A stretch of 64,000 nt of DNA, from positions 1 through 64,000 of the forward strand of contig NZ_JAUEDK010000008.1 in the NCBI RefSeq assembly GCF_030385785.1, written 5' to 3'. Within the stretch, counting starts at the first letter, position 1; every line of letters starts with the position of its first letter. A program made the position numbers and the translations under genes. This stretch comes from Crenobacter oryzisoli (GTDB lineage Bacteria > Pseudomonadota > Gammaproteobacteria > Burkholderiales > Chromobacteriaceae). Positions 7,945-16,549 of this stretch are shown here, one piece after another. The notes beneath the pieces are model-generated. The model ran no database searches. It saw only the letters and a list, made by a program, of their open reading frames with translations, and was not told the origin of the DNA.

Positions 7945-9159
7945 TCAACCCAACGTCACCACACTATTCAGCAACACCCGCACCAGCGTGGTCTGGCGGG
8001 TCACGCCGGTCTTGGAGAAGATCGAGCGCAGGTGCGCCCGCGCGGTGTTGCGGCGGATGCCCATCTCGTCGGATGCCTCATCCAGCGTCATACCGTCAGC
8101 GAGCAGCGTCGCCAGCGCCGCCTCGGACGGGGTCAGGTCGAACAGGCGCATCACGATCTCGTGCGAAGGCTGGCTGCGCGATTCGGGGTCGCGCAGGAAG
8201 ATCACCACCGCCGGTCGCTCGGCGCTGTCGTTCCACTCGTCCTCGGGCGCCGCGCGTACCAGTACGCCGATCTTGCCATTACCAGACGGCCGGGTCAGCG
8301 AGATCGCCTCGACCACGCTCGGGCCACCACTGCCGCGGCCGCCATTGCGCTGCTGCAGTGCCTGCTTGATCAGTCGCTGCAGCTCGCGGTGCTCCTGGCC
8401 GTATTCCGCCTGCAGATGGCCCTTCACCAGTTTCAGCCCGTCGGCTTCGGCGAGGATGTCCTGACCGTGGCGGTTGATCTTGATGATGTCGCCGCGCTCG
8501 TTGAGCACGATGGTGCCGATCAGCATGCGGTCGACCGCGCCAGCGTACATCTGCCGCTCCACTTCGAGCTGACCCAGGGTGCTGTGCATCTTCACCGCGC
8601 GCTTCAGGTGCGACAGCAGCTGCCAGCACACCGCCTTGTCGTAGGGACTGAACGGCACATCGTCGGCGCCACGGCACAACCGTAACCGGCACTCGATGCC
8701 GCCTGCCACCTTCAGGTCGGCACCGAGGATGTGCAGGATGCCGTGTGGTTCGACGAATTCGCGGTAGAAGGCATTGTCGCGCCAGGCCTGCTCGCCGAGC
8801 AGTTCGGCAGCGGTCACCACCTGGTTTTCGGGCAGGCCGATGAAGGGGTCGAGCGCGAAGAAGTGGGTGTTGTACGATGCAAGCCCTTCGGTGCTGACAT
8901 GGCCGGCATTGATCATCACGCCACTCCAATTCTGCGCCGGCGGGCGCAGGATCAGCGTGGCGTGCGAGCAGTCGAGTTGCTCGCGCAGCAGCTCAAGAAA
9001 GCTGCGCCACGGCGGGTTTTCGGTGGCGCCTTCATACAGACTGTCGAGCAGAGCACTCAGTTCGGCCGGGTGAATCGTTGGGACATTGGGTATGTCAGCG
9101 GAAACGACGCAGGGTATCTCCTCCCGCGTGTGCACGGGGCGCAGCAAGGCTTGGGCCAT
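7945..9159 (-). CDS. LuxR-family transcriptional regulator (C-terminal HTH)
   Basis: A 404-residue protein with a LuxR-type helix-turn-helix at about residues 340-400 (LTPSEAALATLLADGMTLDEASDEMG, then RRNTARAHLRSIFSKTGV). The N-terminal 300 residues have no receiver aspartate pattern and look like a PAS/GAF-like sensory region; the ligand is unknown. The start is supported by AGAGGAGAAAACC directly before ATG at 9159. It is separated from the Rieske oxygenase gene upstream by a MITE, and a terminator follows it, so it is transcribed alone. Control of the adjacent oxygenase cluster is a guess from proximity. Confidence 0.85.
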   Translation of the reverse strand: MAQALLRPVHTREEIPCVVSADIPNVPTIHPAELSALLDSLYEGATENPPWRSFLELLREQLDCSHATLILRPPAQNWSGVMINAGHVSTEGLASYNTHFFALDPFIGLPENQVVTAAELLGEQAWRDNAFYREFVEPHGILHILGADLKVAGGIECRLRLCRGADDVPFSPYDKAVCWQLLSHLKRAVKMHSTLGQLEVERQMYAGAVDRMLIGTIVLNERGDIIKINRHGQDILAEADGLKLVKGHLQAEYGQEHRELQRLIKQALQQRNGGRGSGGPSVVEAISLTRPSGNGKIGVLVRAAPEDEWNDSAERPAVVIFLRDPESRSQPSHEIVMRLFDLTPSEAALATLLADGMTLDEASDEMGIRRNTARAHLRSIFSKTGVTRQTTLVRVLLNSVVTLG

Positions 9160-9281
9160 CGGTTTTCTCCTCTGTTTCCTTTGATGGTCATGCTCTTATG
9201 GCCGTGTGTGTCCACGGCTGGTCCGGCTGTGTCGCCGGTTTGGCACTACTCCCTCCCAAGCCGGTACGGCTGCCGACCCAA

Positions 9282-9422
9282 GAACCTATTCACGCCCTGC
9301 TGCACTCGGGTGATCCTGCGTTGAAATGTCGCTCAACATGCTTATGGACTCCATGTCCATTCCGCTGTTTCGCGCCCTTTCGTCTTGGCTGACCATTCGT
9401 TCGCTAGATCGTGAACAGGCTC
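9282..9422 (-). mobile_element. MITE-like element (family with GAGCCTGTT termini), copy 1
   Basis: A 141-bp non-coding element whose reverse complement matches 17530-17666 over its whole length. The right end reads AGATCGTGAACAGGCTC followed by TTA. The left end is degenerate (GAACCTATTCACG). Terminal inverted repeats of about 17-20 bp and the absence of coding sequence identify it as a non-autonomous transposon relic. Confidence 0.75.
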
Positions 9423-9534
9423 TTAACGCGGCAATCCTGTCCGGCTTGGTGAGGCGCGGGGGAAAGCCGCCGAGGCGCCGGCGGCAATCGTCCCTAGTGA
9501 AATCTGAATCAAATCTTGCTGAAAAGCCAACGAC

Positions 9535-10596
9535 TTAATCAAAGTGGTAGAGCGACGGTTTTTTGTCGATACCCAGATCGATCTCGAACTCGCGGCGCTC
9601 GCACATATCGACCTCAATCTGCGACTTATCGACATAGAACTGCTGATACCAGCGCCGCGCTTGGTAGATCGGCCCGTCGCTTTCACACAACACCGGGTTG
9701 TCGATGCGCACCTTGTTGTCCCAGATTGCCACATCCTCCAGCAGCGCGTCCTGCGCCTGCTTCACATACTGTTCGGTGATCGCCCTGTTCTGTTCGTCGG
9801 AGAGGCCGGGGATGTGCTCCACCAGCACGCCGTAGTGCAGGCGGAAGCTGTGCTTGTCGATCGGGGTGTTGCAGGTGATCAGCATCGAACGGATGGCCAG
9901 CCCGTCGAAGGCGCCGTCCATTTCGACGAACAGGCAGCCTGGGCCGTGGTAGGTGGCGCGGCTGGTCAGGCGGCTCTCGCCGGACAGCCGGGCCGAGCTG
10001 CCGATCATCAGCTGGGTGGCCTTGTGTCCCTCGAACAGGTTGGCGAAGTACACCGGCGGGGCGCCGTGCACGAAGTCGAAGTGCGCCATGTCGGCGATGT
10101 TGTCGACCAGCTCGCGGCTATTGATATTGACCACCCACGAGGTCATCGCGATCTCGGACCAGTTGTCGGAGAAGCAGGCGCGGTAGCGCGGGATGGCCGC
10201 TTCCGGGTCGGGCGGGTTGCCCTCCGGGTCGTGCCAGACGAACAGCAGGCGGTTCTCCTCCAGCGCGTGCCAGCGGCGCACCTTGGCCTTGGGCGGCACG
10301 CGCTTGCAATACGGAATCTCGGCAGCCTTGCCGTCTGCACCGTAGCGCCAACCGTGGAACGGACAGGCCACCGTGTTGCCGTGCACCGTGCCCTGGCTCA
10401 GATCGCCACCCATATGCGGACACCAGGCGTCGAGCACCGTGAGTGCGCCATCCTCGCCCTGGAACGCCACCAGCCGGGTACCGAAGGCATCGATGCGGTG
10501 CGTCTGCCCGTCCTTGAAGTCGGCGGCCAGCCCCACACAGTGCCAGCCCCGCGCAAAGCGCTCGTCGATCGGCTTTGCTTCGATTTGGTGTGCCAT
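9535..10596 (-). CDS. Rieske [2Fe-2S] oxygenase, KshA-like terminal oxygenase component
   Basis: A 353-residue enzyme. The N-terminal Rieske domain carries C59-x-H61 (WCPHMGGDLSQG) and C78-x2-H81 (ACPFHGW). The catalytic domain carries a mononuclear iron site in NIADMAHFDFVHG (Asp169, His172, His177). The pattern FARGWHCVGLAADF and FGTRLVAF resembles 3-ketosteroid 9-alpha-hydroxylase oxygenases (KshA). It would hydroxylate a ring or alicyclic substrate with O2, using electrons from a reductase not encoded nearby. AAAGGAGACTGCGG precedes the start. It is divergent from the SDR operon at 10832, with which it probably forms one pathway. The substrate is unknown; steroid-like is only one possibility. 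Confidence 0.88.
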   Translation of the reverse strand: MAHQIEAKPIDERFARGWHCVGLAADFKDGQTHRIDAFGTRLVAFQGEDGALTVLDAWCPHMGGDLSQGTVHGNTVACPFHGWRYGADGKAAEIPYCKRVPPKAKVRRWHALEENRLLFVWHDPEGNPPDPEAAIPRYRACFSDNWSEIAMTSWVVNINSRELVDNIADMAHFDFVHGAPPVYFANLFEGHKATQLMIGSSARLSGESRLTSRATYHGPGCLFVEMDGAFDGLAIRSMLITCNTPIDKHSFRLHYGVLVEHIPGLSDEQNRAITEQYVKQAQDALLEDVAIWDNKVRIDNPVLCESDGPIYQARRWYQQFYVDKSQIEVDMCERREFEIDLGIDKKPSLYHFD

Positions 10597-10831
10597 CCGC
10601 AGTCTCCTTTGTTCTTATCGTAGAAATCCGATTCTTGGACGCACGCCGCGCAGCCTTCATCGTCCTATCGGACGATATCGTCAGCCTCGCAACCGTTCCG
10701 CCATGGGAAACAGCAGACCGCATATCACGACAAGCCGCCTAGTCCATGCGGACGATGTTCGGCCAGCCCCCTCCGCACAGCATCACCACAGACAACCTCA
10801 CTCCCATTCCCGCAGCCACAGGCAGAGCACC
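10597..10831. promoter_or_regulatory. Divergent promoter region with palindromes between Rieske and SDR genes
   Basis: This 235-bp region should hold both promoters. It contains overlapping inverted repeats: CGTCC-TATC-GGACG at 10661-10674 and the perfect palindrome GACGATATCGTC at 10671-10682. These are plausible operator sites, perhaps for the nearby LuxR-type regulator. No -10/-35 pair is distinctive enough to call. Confidence 0.4.
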
Positions 10832-11626
10832 ATGTCCCATTCTCTCCCCACCCTCGCCGTGATCACCGGCGCCGCCCGCGGCCTCGGTCGGGCACTGGCC
10901 ATCGAGCTGTCCCGCCGCGGCTACCGGCTGCTGCTGGCCGACCGAGACGCAGCGGTGCACGAGGTCGCCGAAGCGCTAAACGCCGACTCCCTGCAATGCG
11001 ATGTCACCCGCGAGGCCGACCTGCTCGCGTTGCGCGATCGGGCCTTCGCCACCGGCCTGCCGGTGCTGCTGATCAACAATGCCGGCATCTTGCTGTCCGG
11101 CAACGCCTGGGACATCCCCGCCGCCGACTGGCGCCGCGTGCTCGATCTCAACCTGGTCGCCACCGTTGAAGCCTGCCGGTTGTTCGTGCCGGCGATGCAG
11201 GCGGCGGGCGGTGGCCAGATCGTCAACGTCGCCTCGATGGCCGGCCTGGCGGTCGGGCCGTGGCTGGCGCCGTACACCGTGTCGAAGTTCGGCGTGTTGG
11301 CGCTTTCCGAGTCGCTGTATCTGGAATGCCAGGCCGGCGGCCTGCCGATCGCGGTGTCGGTGGTCTGCCCCGGCCCGGTCAGCACCGAGATCGCCAACAG
11401 CCTGTCGGCCGACCCGGCCTCGCCGGCCGGGCAGATGGCGCTCGGTCTGCAGCAGCACATCGCCGCCGGTCTCACCCCGGCCGAGGCGGCGCAGCGCATC
11501 GCCGACGGCATCGCGGCACGCCGCTTCTGGATCTTCACCCACGAAGAGGTTCGCCAGGCCGCGCGCGCGCGCCTCGACCGCCTGCTGGCCGACCAGCCGC
11601 CGGCCCTGCCCCTTGCCCAGGAGTAA
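10832..11626 (+). CDS. SDR-family NAD(P)-dependent oxidoreductase
   Basis: A 264-residue classical short-chain dehydrogenase: cofactor motif TGAARGLG (residues 12-19), NNAG at 82-85, Ser135 in VNVASMAG, and Y148-TVS-K152. It would oxidise an alcohol or reduce a ketone of the cluster's substrate. The start at 10832 was chosen because the cofactor strand begins ten residues later; the upstream frame is not conserved-looking. It is the first gene of a plus-strand operon, followed four bases later by a hydrolase. Confidence 0.9.
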   Translation: MSHSLPTLAVITGAARGLGRALAIELSRRGYRLLLADRDAAVHEVAEALNADSLQCDVTREADLLALRDRAFATGLPVLLINNAGILLSGNAWDIPAADWRRVLDLNLVATVEACRLFVPAMQAAGGGQIVNVASMAGLAVGPWLAPYTVSKFGVLALSESLYLECQAGGLPIAVSVVCPGPVSTEIANSLSADPASPAGQMALGLQQHIAAGLTPAEAAQRIADGIAARRFWIFTHEEVRQAARARLDRLLADQPPALPLAQE

Positions 11627-11630
11627 GCCC

Positions 11631-12563
11631 ATGCCCCTCGACGCCCACGCCCAAGCGGTACTCGCCGCCTTCGCCGACCTGCCGCCGCTGGATGTATCCA
11701 CGGTGACCATCGATCACTACCGCGCCTTTCTCGCCGCCGGTATGGCGCCGGCCGAGCCCGAAGCACTGACCGCGGTAAGCGACGTGGTCGCCGCCGGCGC
11801 GGCCGGGCCTATCGCCGCCCGCGTCTACCATCCGGACGGCGACGGGCCGCTGCCGGTGGTGGCGTTCTTCCACGGCGGCGGCTTCGTCTCGCTCGGTCTC
11901 GACTCGCACGACGCGCTATGCCGCCGGCTGGCCCGGCTGTCCGGCGCGCTCGTCGTGTCGTTCGACTACCGGCTCGCCCCCGAGCATCCGTTCCCGGCGG
12001 CCGCCCATGATGCGGTCGCCGCGCTGCGCTGGCTCCGCACCCACGCCGCCGAACTGGGGGGTGATGCGGCCCGCATCGCGGTGGCCGGCGACAGCGCCGG
12101 CGGCAATCTCGCCGCGGTGGCGAGCCAGCAGTTGCGCGGCGACGCCGCCGAGCCTTGCCATCAGCTGCTGTTCTATCCGGTGATCGACGGTGCCGCCGAG
12201 GCGGCCTCGTATCGCGAACACGTCAGCGTCGGCTTCCTGCCGGCGGAACTGATGCGCTGGTTCTGGCAGCAGTATCTCGCCGGCGCCGACGCGCATCACG
12301 CACTCGCCAGCCCGATCCGCTCGGCCAACCTCGCGGGCCTCGCCCCGGCCACCGTGTTCACCGCCGAATGCGACCCGCTGCGCGACGAGGGCGAGGCCTA
12401 TGCCCGCGCGCTAGCCGCCGCCGGCAACACTGTGGAGCTGAAGCGCTGGGACGGCCAGTTCCACGGCTTCGCCAGCCTGCTCGGTGTGCTGCCCGCCGCC
12501 GACGCGGCCGTGGCAGAGGGCGCCGCCGCCTTGCGCCGCGCGTTCGCGACGGTGGCGGCATGA
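11631..12563 (+). CDS. Alpha/beta hydrolase of the hormone-sensitive lipase (HSL) family
   Basis: A 310-residue carboxylesterase-type protein. It has the oxyanion HGGG motif (81-84), the nucleophile elbow GDSAGG (Ser155), and Asp248 (ECDP) and His278 (FHGF) completing the triad. HSL-type esterases hydrolyse ester or lactone bonds of small, often hydrophobic substrates. In this operon it could open a lactone or remove an acyl group from the oxygenated intermediate. It overlaps the next gene by four bases (ATGA). Confidence 0.9.
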   Translation: MPLDAHAQAVLAAFADLPPLDVSTVTIDHYRAFLAAGMAPAEPEALTAVSDVVAAGAAGPIAARVYHPDGDGPLPVVAFFHGGGFVSLGLDSHDALCRRLARLSGALVVSFDYRLAPEHPFPAAAHDAVAALRWLRTHAAELGGDAARIAVAGDSAGGNLAAVASQQLRGDAAEPCHQLLFYPVIDGAAEAASYREHVSVGFLPAELMRWFWQQYLAGADAHHALASPIRSANLAGLAPATVFTAECDPLRDEGEAYARALAAAGNTVELKRWDGQFHGFASLLGVLPAADAAVAEGAAALRRAFATVAA

Positions 12564-13693
12564 ACGCCCCCCAGGCTTGCGCCGCGCTGCCGGTACTGGC
12601 GCTGATCGACGCGTTCCGCCGCGGCGAGCCGGTGCTGCTGCTCGACGACGATGGCCCCGAGTCCGAAGGCAGGCTGATCCAGGCCGCCTGCGCGGTCGAC
12701 GAACGCTCGGTGACGCTGATGGCCAGCGAGGCGCGCGGCCTGGTCTGCCTGGCGCTCGGCGACGAACAACGGCGTCGGCTGAAGCTGCCGCTACTGGGTG
12801 AGCCCACCCGCCACGGCGAGCGCTTCGCGGTATCGATCGAGGCGGCCGAAGGTGTCACCACCGGCATCTCGGCCGCTGACCGGGCACTGACGATGCGGCT
12901 GGCCGCCGACCCGACCACCCTCCCGGAGCAACTGGTGCAGCCCGGCCATGTATTTCCGCTGATCGCCCATCCGGACGGCGTGTTGAGCGTCGCCGGCTTC
13001 GCCGAGGGCGCCTGCGACCTGGCGCGCCTCGCCGGGCTGGCGCCGGCCGCGGCACTGGTCGCGGTGCTCGACGAGGCCGGCGACGTCGCCCGAGGTGCCG
13101 AGCTGACCCGCTTCGCCACCCGCTTCGGCTTCGCCCGCGGCACCCTGGCCGAACTGATCCACTACCGCTTGCTGACCGGGGGCACGCTGTGCCGCGAGCT
13201 GGAACGCGAGGTGCCCACCCGCCACGGCCGCTTCCAGCTGATCGCCTATCGAGACGCGGCGGCCGACGCGCTGCACCTAGCGCTGGTGCTGGGCAAGCCG
13301 ACGCCAGCCACCCCGACCCTGGTACGGGTTCAGGCGGCCGAGAAGCTGCGCGATGTACTGCAGCTGAGTGACGACGGCGCATCGGGCTGGAACGCCGATC
13401 GGGCCTTGGCCGCTATCGCCGCGGCCGGCGCCGGCGTACTGGTGCTGCTCGACCGGCACGAGGCGCCTGGCGACGTGCACGATGAGATCGAGCGAGTATC
13501 GAGCGGGGAACCCGCCCACGCCCCCCGTTTTGCCCATCGCATGGTTGGCGTCGGCGCACGCATCCTGCGCGACCTGAACGTTGGCCGGATGCGCTTGATG
13601 AGCCAGCCACTCGCCTACCGGGTGATCGCTGGCTTCGATCTGGACGTGAGCGAATTCGTCCCCTACCAGCCGGGCAACAACCCTGCACGATAA
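12560..13693 (+). CDS. RibBA-like protein lacking most catalytic residues (probable pseudoenzyme)
   Basis: A 377-residue two-domain homologue of 3,4-dihydroxy-2-butanone-4-phosphate synthase / GTP cyclohydrolase II. The RibB scaffold is clear (VSIEAAEGVTTGISAADRA, PGHVFPL, DLARLAGL). Compared with E. coli RibB, the acidic loop RENEGD reads PESEGR, the metal-binding His of GGHTE reads AGFAE, and the CE pair reads VA. The RibA-like half keeps LHLALVLGK but lacks the three zinc cysteines (SECLTGD and RCDCG regions). Normal riboflavin synthesis from it is therefore unlikely. It lies inside an oxygenase/SDR/hydrolase operon with a four-base overlap upstream, so a role tied to that pathway, such as a repurposed enzyme or flavin-related factor, is more plausible. 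It differs from standard RibBA in activity residues, not in overall length. Confidence 0.8.
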   Translation: MNAPQACAALPVLALIDAFRRGEPVLLLDDDGPESEGRLIQAACAVDERSVTLMASEARGLVCLALGDEQRRRLKLPLLGEPTRHGERFAVSIEAAEGVTTGISAADRALTMRLAADPTTLPEQLVQPGHVFPLIAHPDGVLSVAGFAEGACDLARLAGLAPAAALVAVLDEAGDVARGAELTRFATRFGFARGTLAELIHYRLLTGGTLCRELEREVPTRHGRFQLIAYRDAAADALHLALVLGKPTPATPTLVRVQAAEKLRDVLQLSDDGASGWNADRALAAIAAAGAGVLVLLDRHEAPGDVHDEIERVSSGEPAHAPRFAHRMVGVGARILRDLNVGRMRLMSQPLAYRVIAGFDLDVSEFVPYQPGNNPAR

Positions 13694-13710
13694 CGACTGA
13701 GGAAATAAAG

Positions 13711-14475
13711 ATGCCAGAACTGACAGGCAAGGTAGCACTGATCACCGGTGGCTCGACCGGCATTGGCCTGGCAACCGCCGAGCGCTTCGCTCGCGAGGGC
13801 GCCGCAGTGGTGATCGCCGACGTCAACGACCAGGCCGGCGAGGCGGCGCTCGACAAGCTGCGCGTGCTCGGTTCCGAGGCGCGCTACGTGCACACCGACG
13901 TGTCCAAGCCGGAAGACTGCGAGCGCATGGTCGCTGAGACCGTAGCCGCCCTCGGCCGGCTCGACTTCGCCTTCAACAACGCAGGCATCTCCGGCAGCGA
14001 CCAACCGCTGCCCACCGCCGACTACGGCCTCGACCTGTGGCACAAGGTCATCAGCATCAACCTGTCCGGCGTCTACTACTGCCTGCGCGCGCAGATCCCC
14101 GCGATGTTGAAGAACGGCAGCGGCGCGATCGTCAATACCTCGTCGGTAGCCGGCCAGATCGCCTTCCCCGGCACCGTTGGCTACACCGCGGCCAAGCACG
14201 GCGTGGTCGGGCTGACCAAGGTGGTCGCCGCCGAGTACAGCGCGCAGGGCATCCGCTGCAACGCGATCGGCCCGGGCTTCATCGAGACGCCGATGTCGCA
14301 GAACGTGTTAGCCAGCGAACAGGCGCAGCAGTGGGTGCAGGCGATCTGCCCGGCGGCGCGCACCGGCCAGCCGGAGGAGATCGCCAATGTGGTGTACTGG
14401 CTGTGCCACCCCGGCTCATCCTACCTCACCGGCGCCTACCTGCCGGTGGACGGCGGCCTGCTCGCCAAGCGCTGA
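13711..14475 (+). CDS. SDR-family oxidoreductase
   Basis: A 254-residue classical SDR: TGGSTGIG (residues 12-19), NNAG (89-92), Ser145 (NTSSVAG), Y158-TAA-K162, and the C-terminal YLTGAYLPVDGG typical of FabG/glucose-dehydrogenase-like members. GAGGAAATAAAG precedes the start. It is the last gene of the operon begun at 10832 and is followed by a strong terminator. With the first SDR it could carry out successive oxidations of the hydroxylated product. Confidence 0.92.
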   Translation: MPELTGKVALITGGSTGIGLATAERFAREGAAVVIADVNDQAGEAALDKLRVLGSEARYVHTDVSKPEDCERMVAETVAALGRLDFAFNNAGISGSDQPLPTADYGLDLWHKVISINLSGVYYCLRAQIPAMLKNGSGAIVNTSSVAGQIAFPGTVGYTAAKHGVVGLTKVVAAEYSAQGIRCNAIGPGFIETPMSQNVLASEQAQQWVQAICPAARTGQPEEIANVVYWLCHPGSSYLTGAYLPVDGGLLAKR

Positions 14476-14494
14476 GTCGACTGTCCTGCCGCCC

Positions 14495-14523
14495 AAAGCC
14501 CGATGTCCACATCGGGCTTTGTC
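14495..14523 (+). terminator. Intrinsic terminator of the SDR operon
   Basis: Perfect stem AAAGCCCGATGT / ACATCGGGCTTT with a two-base centre (14495-14520), followed by GTCGTTTC. It sits 20 bases past the stop codon of the second SDR. Confidence 0.85.
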
Positions 14524-14678
14524 GTTTCAGCCAACGACGTTGACCGGCCCCCAAGCATCGCCGACGTACTCGCAGACAGGTATCGCGGCTTTATGCGTCG
14601 GCCACACTCCCCTACCATTGGGCACTGCCCGGACCCACCGGGCCATCAACAACAACATTCGCCAGCCGAGAAAACCCG

Positions 14679-15002
14679 ATGAACAAACTGCTCCTGATCT
14701 CCGCCGCCGTGCTGAGCTTGGCCGGCTGCGCCGCCGCGAACAAACCGGCTGCTCCCACCCCGGCTCCGATTCCGGGCCCCGCTCCGGATACGATCGCCGG
14801 CAACGCCTGCAAGGCGGATGGCTTGGCCGACAAGACACTGGTCGGCAAGACCGAGCAGGAAGCCGGCGCGCTGCTTAACGGCTGCGCCTGGCGCCTACTC
14901 GAGCGCGACGGCCAGCGCCTGCCCGCGACGATGGACTACCGCCTGGATCGCCGCAACCTCGGCATAGCGAATGGCAGGGTGATCTGGGTGACCCGCGGCT
15001 AA
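14679..15002 (+). CDS. Small lipoprotein with I78-type peptidase-inhibitor-like domain
   Basis: A 107-residue lipoprotein: signal peptide with lipobox LAGC (Cys17), a Pro/Ala-rich linker to about residue 38, then a domain with A(T)MDYRLDRRNLGIANGRVIWV. This matches the C-terminal pattern of the I78 inhibitor family (T-x-D-x-R-x-D-R-x-N). Two cysteines (44 and 69) may form a disulfide in the periplasm. I78 proteins are thought to inhibit serine proteases. It is a monocistronic gene followed by a bidirectional terminator. Confidence 0.7.
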   Translation: MNKLLLISAAVLSLAGCAAANKPAAPTPAPIPGPAPDTIAGNACKADGLADKTLVGKTEQEAGALLNGCAWRLLERDGQRLPATMDYRLDRRNLGIANGRVIWVTRG

Positions 15003-15043
15003 GCGCCGCCCACCGCCGTTTCGCCACGGCCGGTTCACCAAGC

Positions 15044-15073
15044 AAAAAGCCCGACGAAACCGTCGGGCTTTTT
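15044..15073. terminator. Bidirectional intrinsic terminator
   Basis: AAAAAGCCCGACG-AAAC-CGTCGGGCTTTTT. The A-tract and T-tract on the two sides allow it to end both the plus-strand lipoprotein gene and the minus-strand LysE-type gene that converge here. Confidence 0.92.
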
Positions 15074-15094
15074 ATTCGGCCAAGCTCGGACCGT

Positions 15095-15727
15095 TCAGAT
15101 CGACAACACCAGCCGCGTCGCGAATGCCACCAGGATCAACCCCATGAAGCGCTCGAACCAATGGCCCAGGCGGACGAAGCCGGCGCGCACCTTCGGGCTG
15201 GAGAACAGCGCGCTCACCAGCATGAACCAGCCGGCATTCACGCAGCACATCCACACGCCGTACAGCGCCTGCACCTTCAGCGGCGTGCGCGGGCTGACGA
15301 TGGTGGTGAAGATGGCGAGGAAGAACAGCGTCGCCTTCGGGTTGGTGGCATTGGTCAGGAAACCGGTGCGGAACGCCTTGGACGCGGTCTGCCCGGCGCC
15401 GGCATCCTGCTCCGTCGGAGCCTGACGGCCCGGCTTGGCGCGCAAGAGCTGCACGCCCAGATACAGCACATAGGCGCCGCCGACCACCTTGGCCACTTCC
15501 ACGAGCCACGGCGCGGCGTGCATCAGCGCGCCCACCCCGAGCAGCGTGTAGAGCACATGTACCGAGATGCCGGCGCCGATGCCCAGCGCGGTAAACATCC
15601 CGATGCGGCGACCATGACGCACGCTCTGGCTCACCGTCACCGCGAAATCGGGTCCCGGCGAGATCACCGCCAGCAGGTGCAAGGTGGCCAAGGCCACGAA
15701 TTCGCCGAAATAAGCAGACAACATCAC
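15095..15727 (-). CDS. LysE/RhtB-family amino-acid or metabolite exporter
   Basis: A 210-residue integral membrane protein with about six hydrophobic segments. It carries the family opening LLAVISPGPDFAVTVSQSVRHGRR (SPGPDF motif near residue 23) and GxGAGI in the second segment. LysE/RhtB transporters export amino acids such as lysine, threonine or homoserine lactone; the substrate cannot be read from sequence. It converges on a shared terminator and is preceded by a short gap to alaX. Confidence 0.88.
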   Translation of the reverse strand: MMLSAYFGEFVALATLHLLAVISPGPDFAVTVSQSVRHGRRIGMFTALGIGAGISVHVLYTLLGVGALMHAAPWLVEVAKVVGGAYVLYLGVQLLRAKPGRQAPTEQDAGAGQTASKAFRTGFLTNATNPKATLFFLAIFTTIVSPRTPLKVQALYGVWMCCVNAGWFMLVSALFSSPKVRAGFVRLGHWFERFMGLILVAFATRLVLSI

Positions 15728-15825
15728 AACTCCAATTCAGAAAAGCGCAGGCAGGACGCACCCTGCCCGCCCCCAGGCTCAGCCGGGGTAGCAATCGAAG
15801 AAATTCAACGGGGATTTAAAGGAAG

Positions 15826-16455
15826 CTAGTCGCCGACGTCGTAGCTCACCGTCAACAGCCCCTTCTTCTCCCTGACGGCGCCGATGCGCACCGTGCCGAT
15901 GGCCGACAGCCGAGCTACATGGGTGCCGCCGCAGGGAAAGGCCGGCAGTTGGCCGAAACCGATAGTGGGCATGGCGTCGCTAAGCGTGACGACGCGCGGC
16001 AAGTCGGTGCCGATCAGCTCGGCCAGTGCCGCCTCCAGCCAGGCCGCGTCGAACGGCGCCGCCCCAGGCTCGAGCAGGAAGGTCACCTTGCTCTCACCGG
16101 GCCGGTGATGGGCCTGCACCGGGCGATGGCCCATCGTCTGGCCCAAGTAGCCGATCAGGTGGCCGGCCGAATGCAGTCGGGTATGCAACTGCCGACGGTC
16201 GGCATCGATGCGGATCTCCGCGCTACCCGTTGCTACCGGTGCATCAATCTGGTGGCGAATCTCGTCGCCGTCCTGCAGCGTTTTCAGCACCCGGCTTGCG
16301 CCGATCCAGCCGCTGTCGCCCGGCTGGCCGCCGCCTTGCGGATGGAACAGCGTGCGGTCCAGGATGGCGAACCACTGGCCGTTTTCCTCGGCACAGCGGG
16401 TAACACAGGCTATCGCCTCGGTGTCGTCGCTGCTGAAGTAAAGGCGTTCGGTCAT
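15826..16455 (-). CDS. AlaX-type alanyl-tRNA editing protein
   Basis: A protein of about 209 residues related to the editing domain of alanyl-tRNA synthetase. Zinc-site motifs HTRLHSAGHL and CGGTHV are present, together with the N-terminal FHPQGGGQPGD segment. AlaX proteins deacylate mischarged Ser- or Gly-tRNA(Ala) in trans. The start was placed at MTERLYF because the family begins there and a GTG four codons upstream adds nothing recognisable. It is divergent from the LysR gene at 16550, with about 95 bases between that should hold both promoters. Confidence 0.9.
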   Translation of the reverse strand: MTERLYFSSDDTEAIACVTRCAEENGQWFAILDRTLFHPQGGGQPGDSGWIGASRVLKTLQDGDEIRHQIDAPVATGSAEIRIDADRRQLHTRLHSAGHLIGYLGQTMGHRPVQAHHRPGESKVTFLLEPGAAPFDAAWLEAALAELIGTDLPRVVTLSDAMPTIGFGQLPAFPCGGTHVARLSAIGTVRIGAVREKKGLLTVSYDVGD

Positions 16456-16549
16456 GGCGTTCACCACCGTGGCGTGGAAGGATGAGGCTCATTATGCCCA
16501 GCGCCGATCCGTGTGATAATCCCACTTCACCACACAATACTTGTGCATC

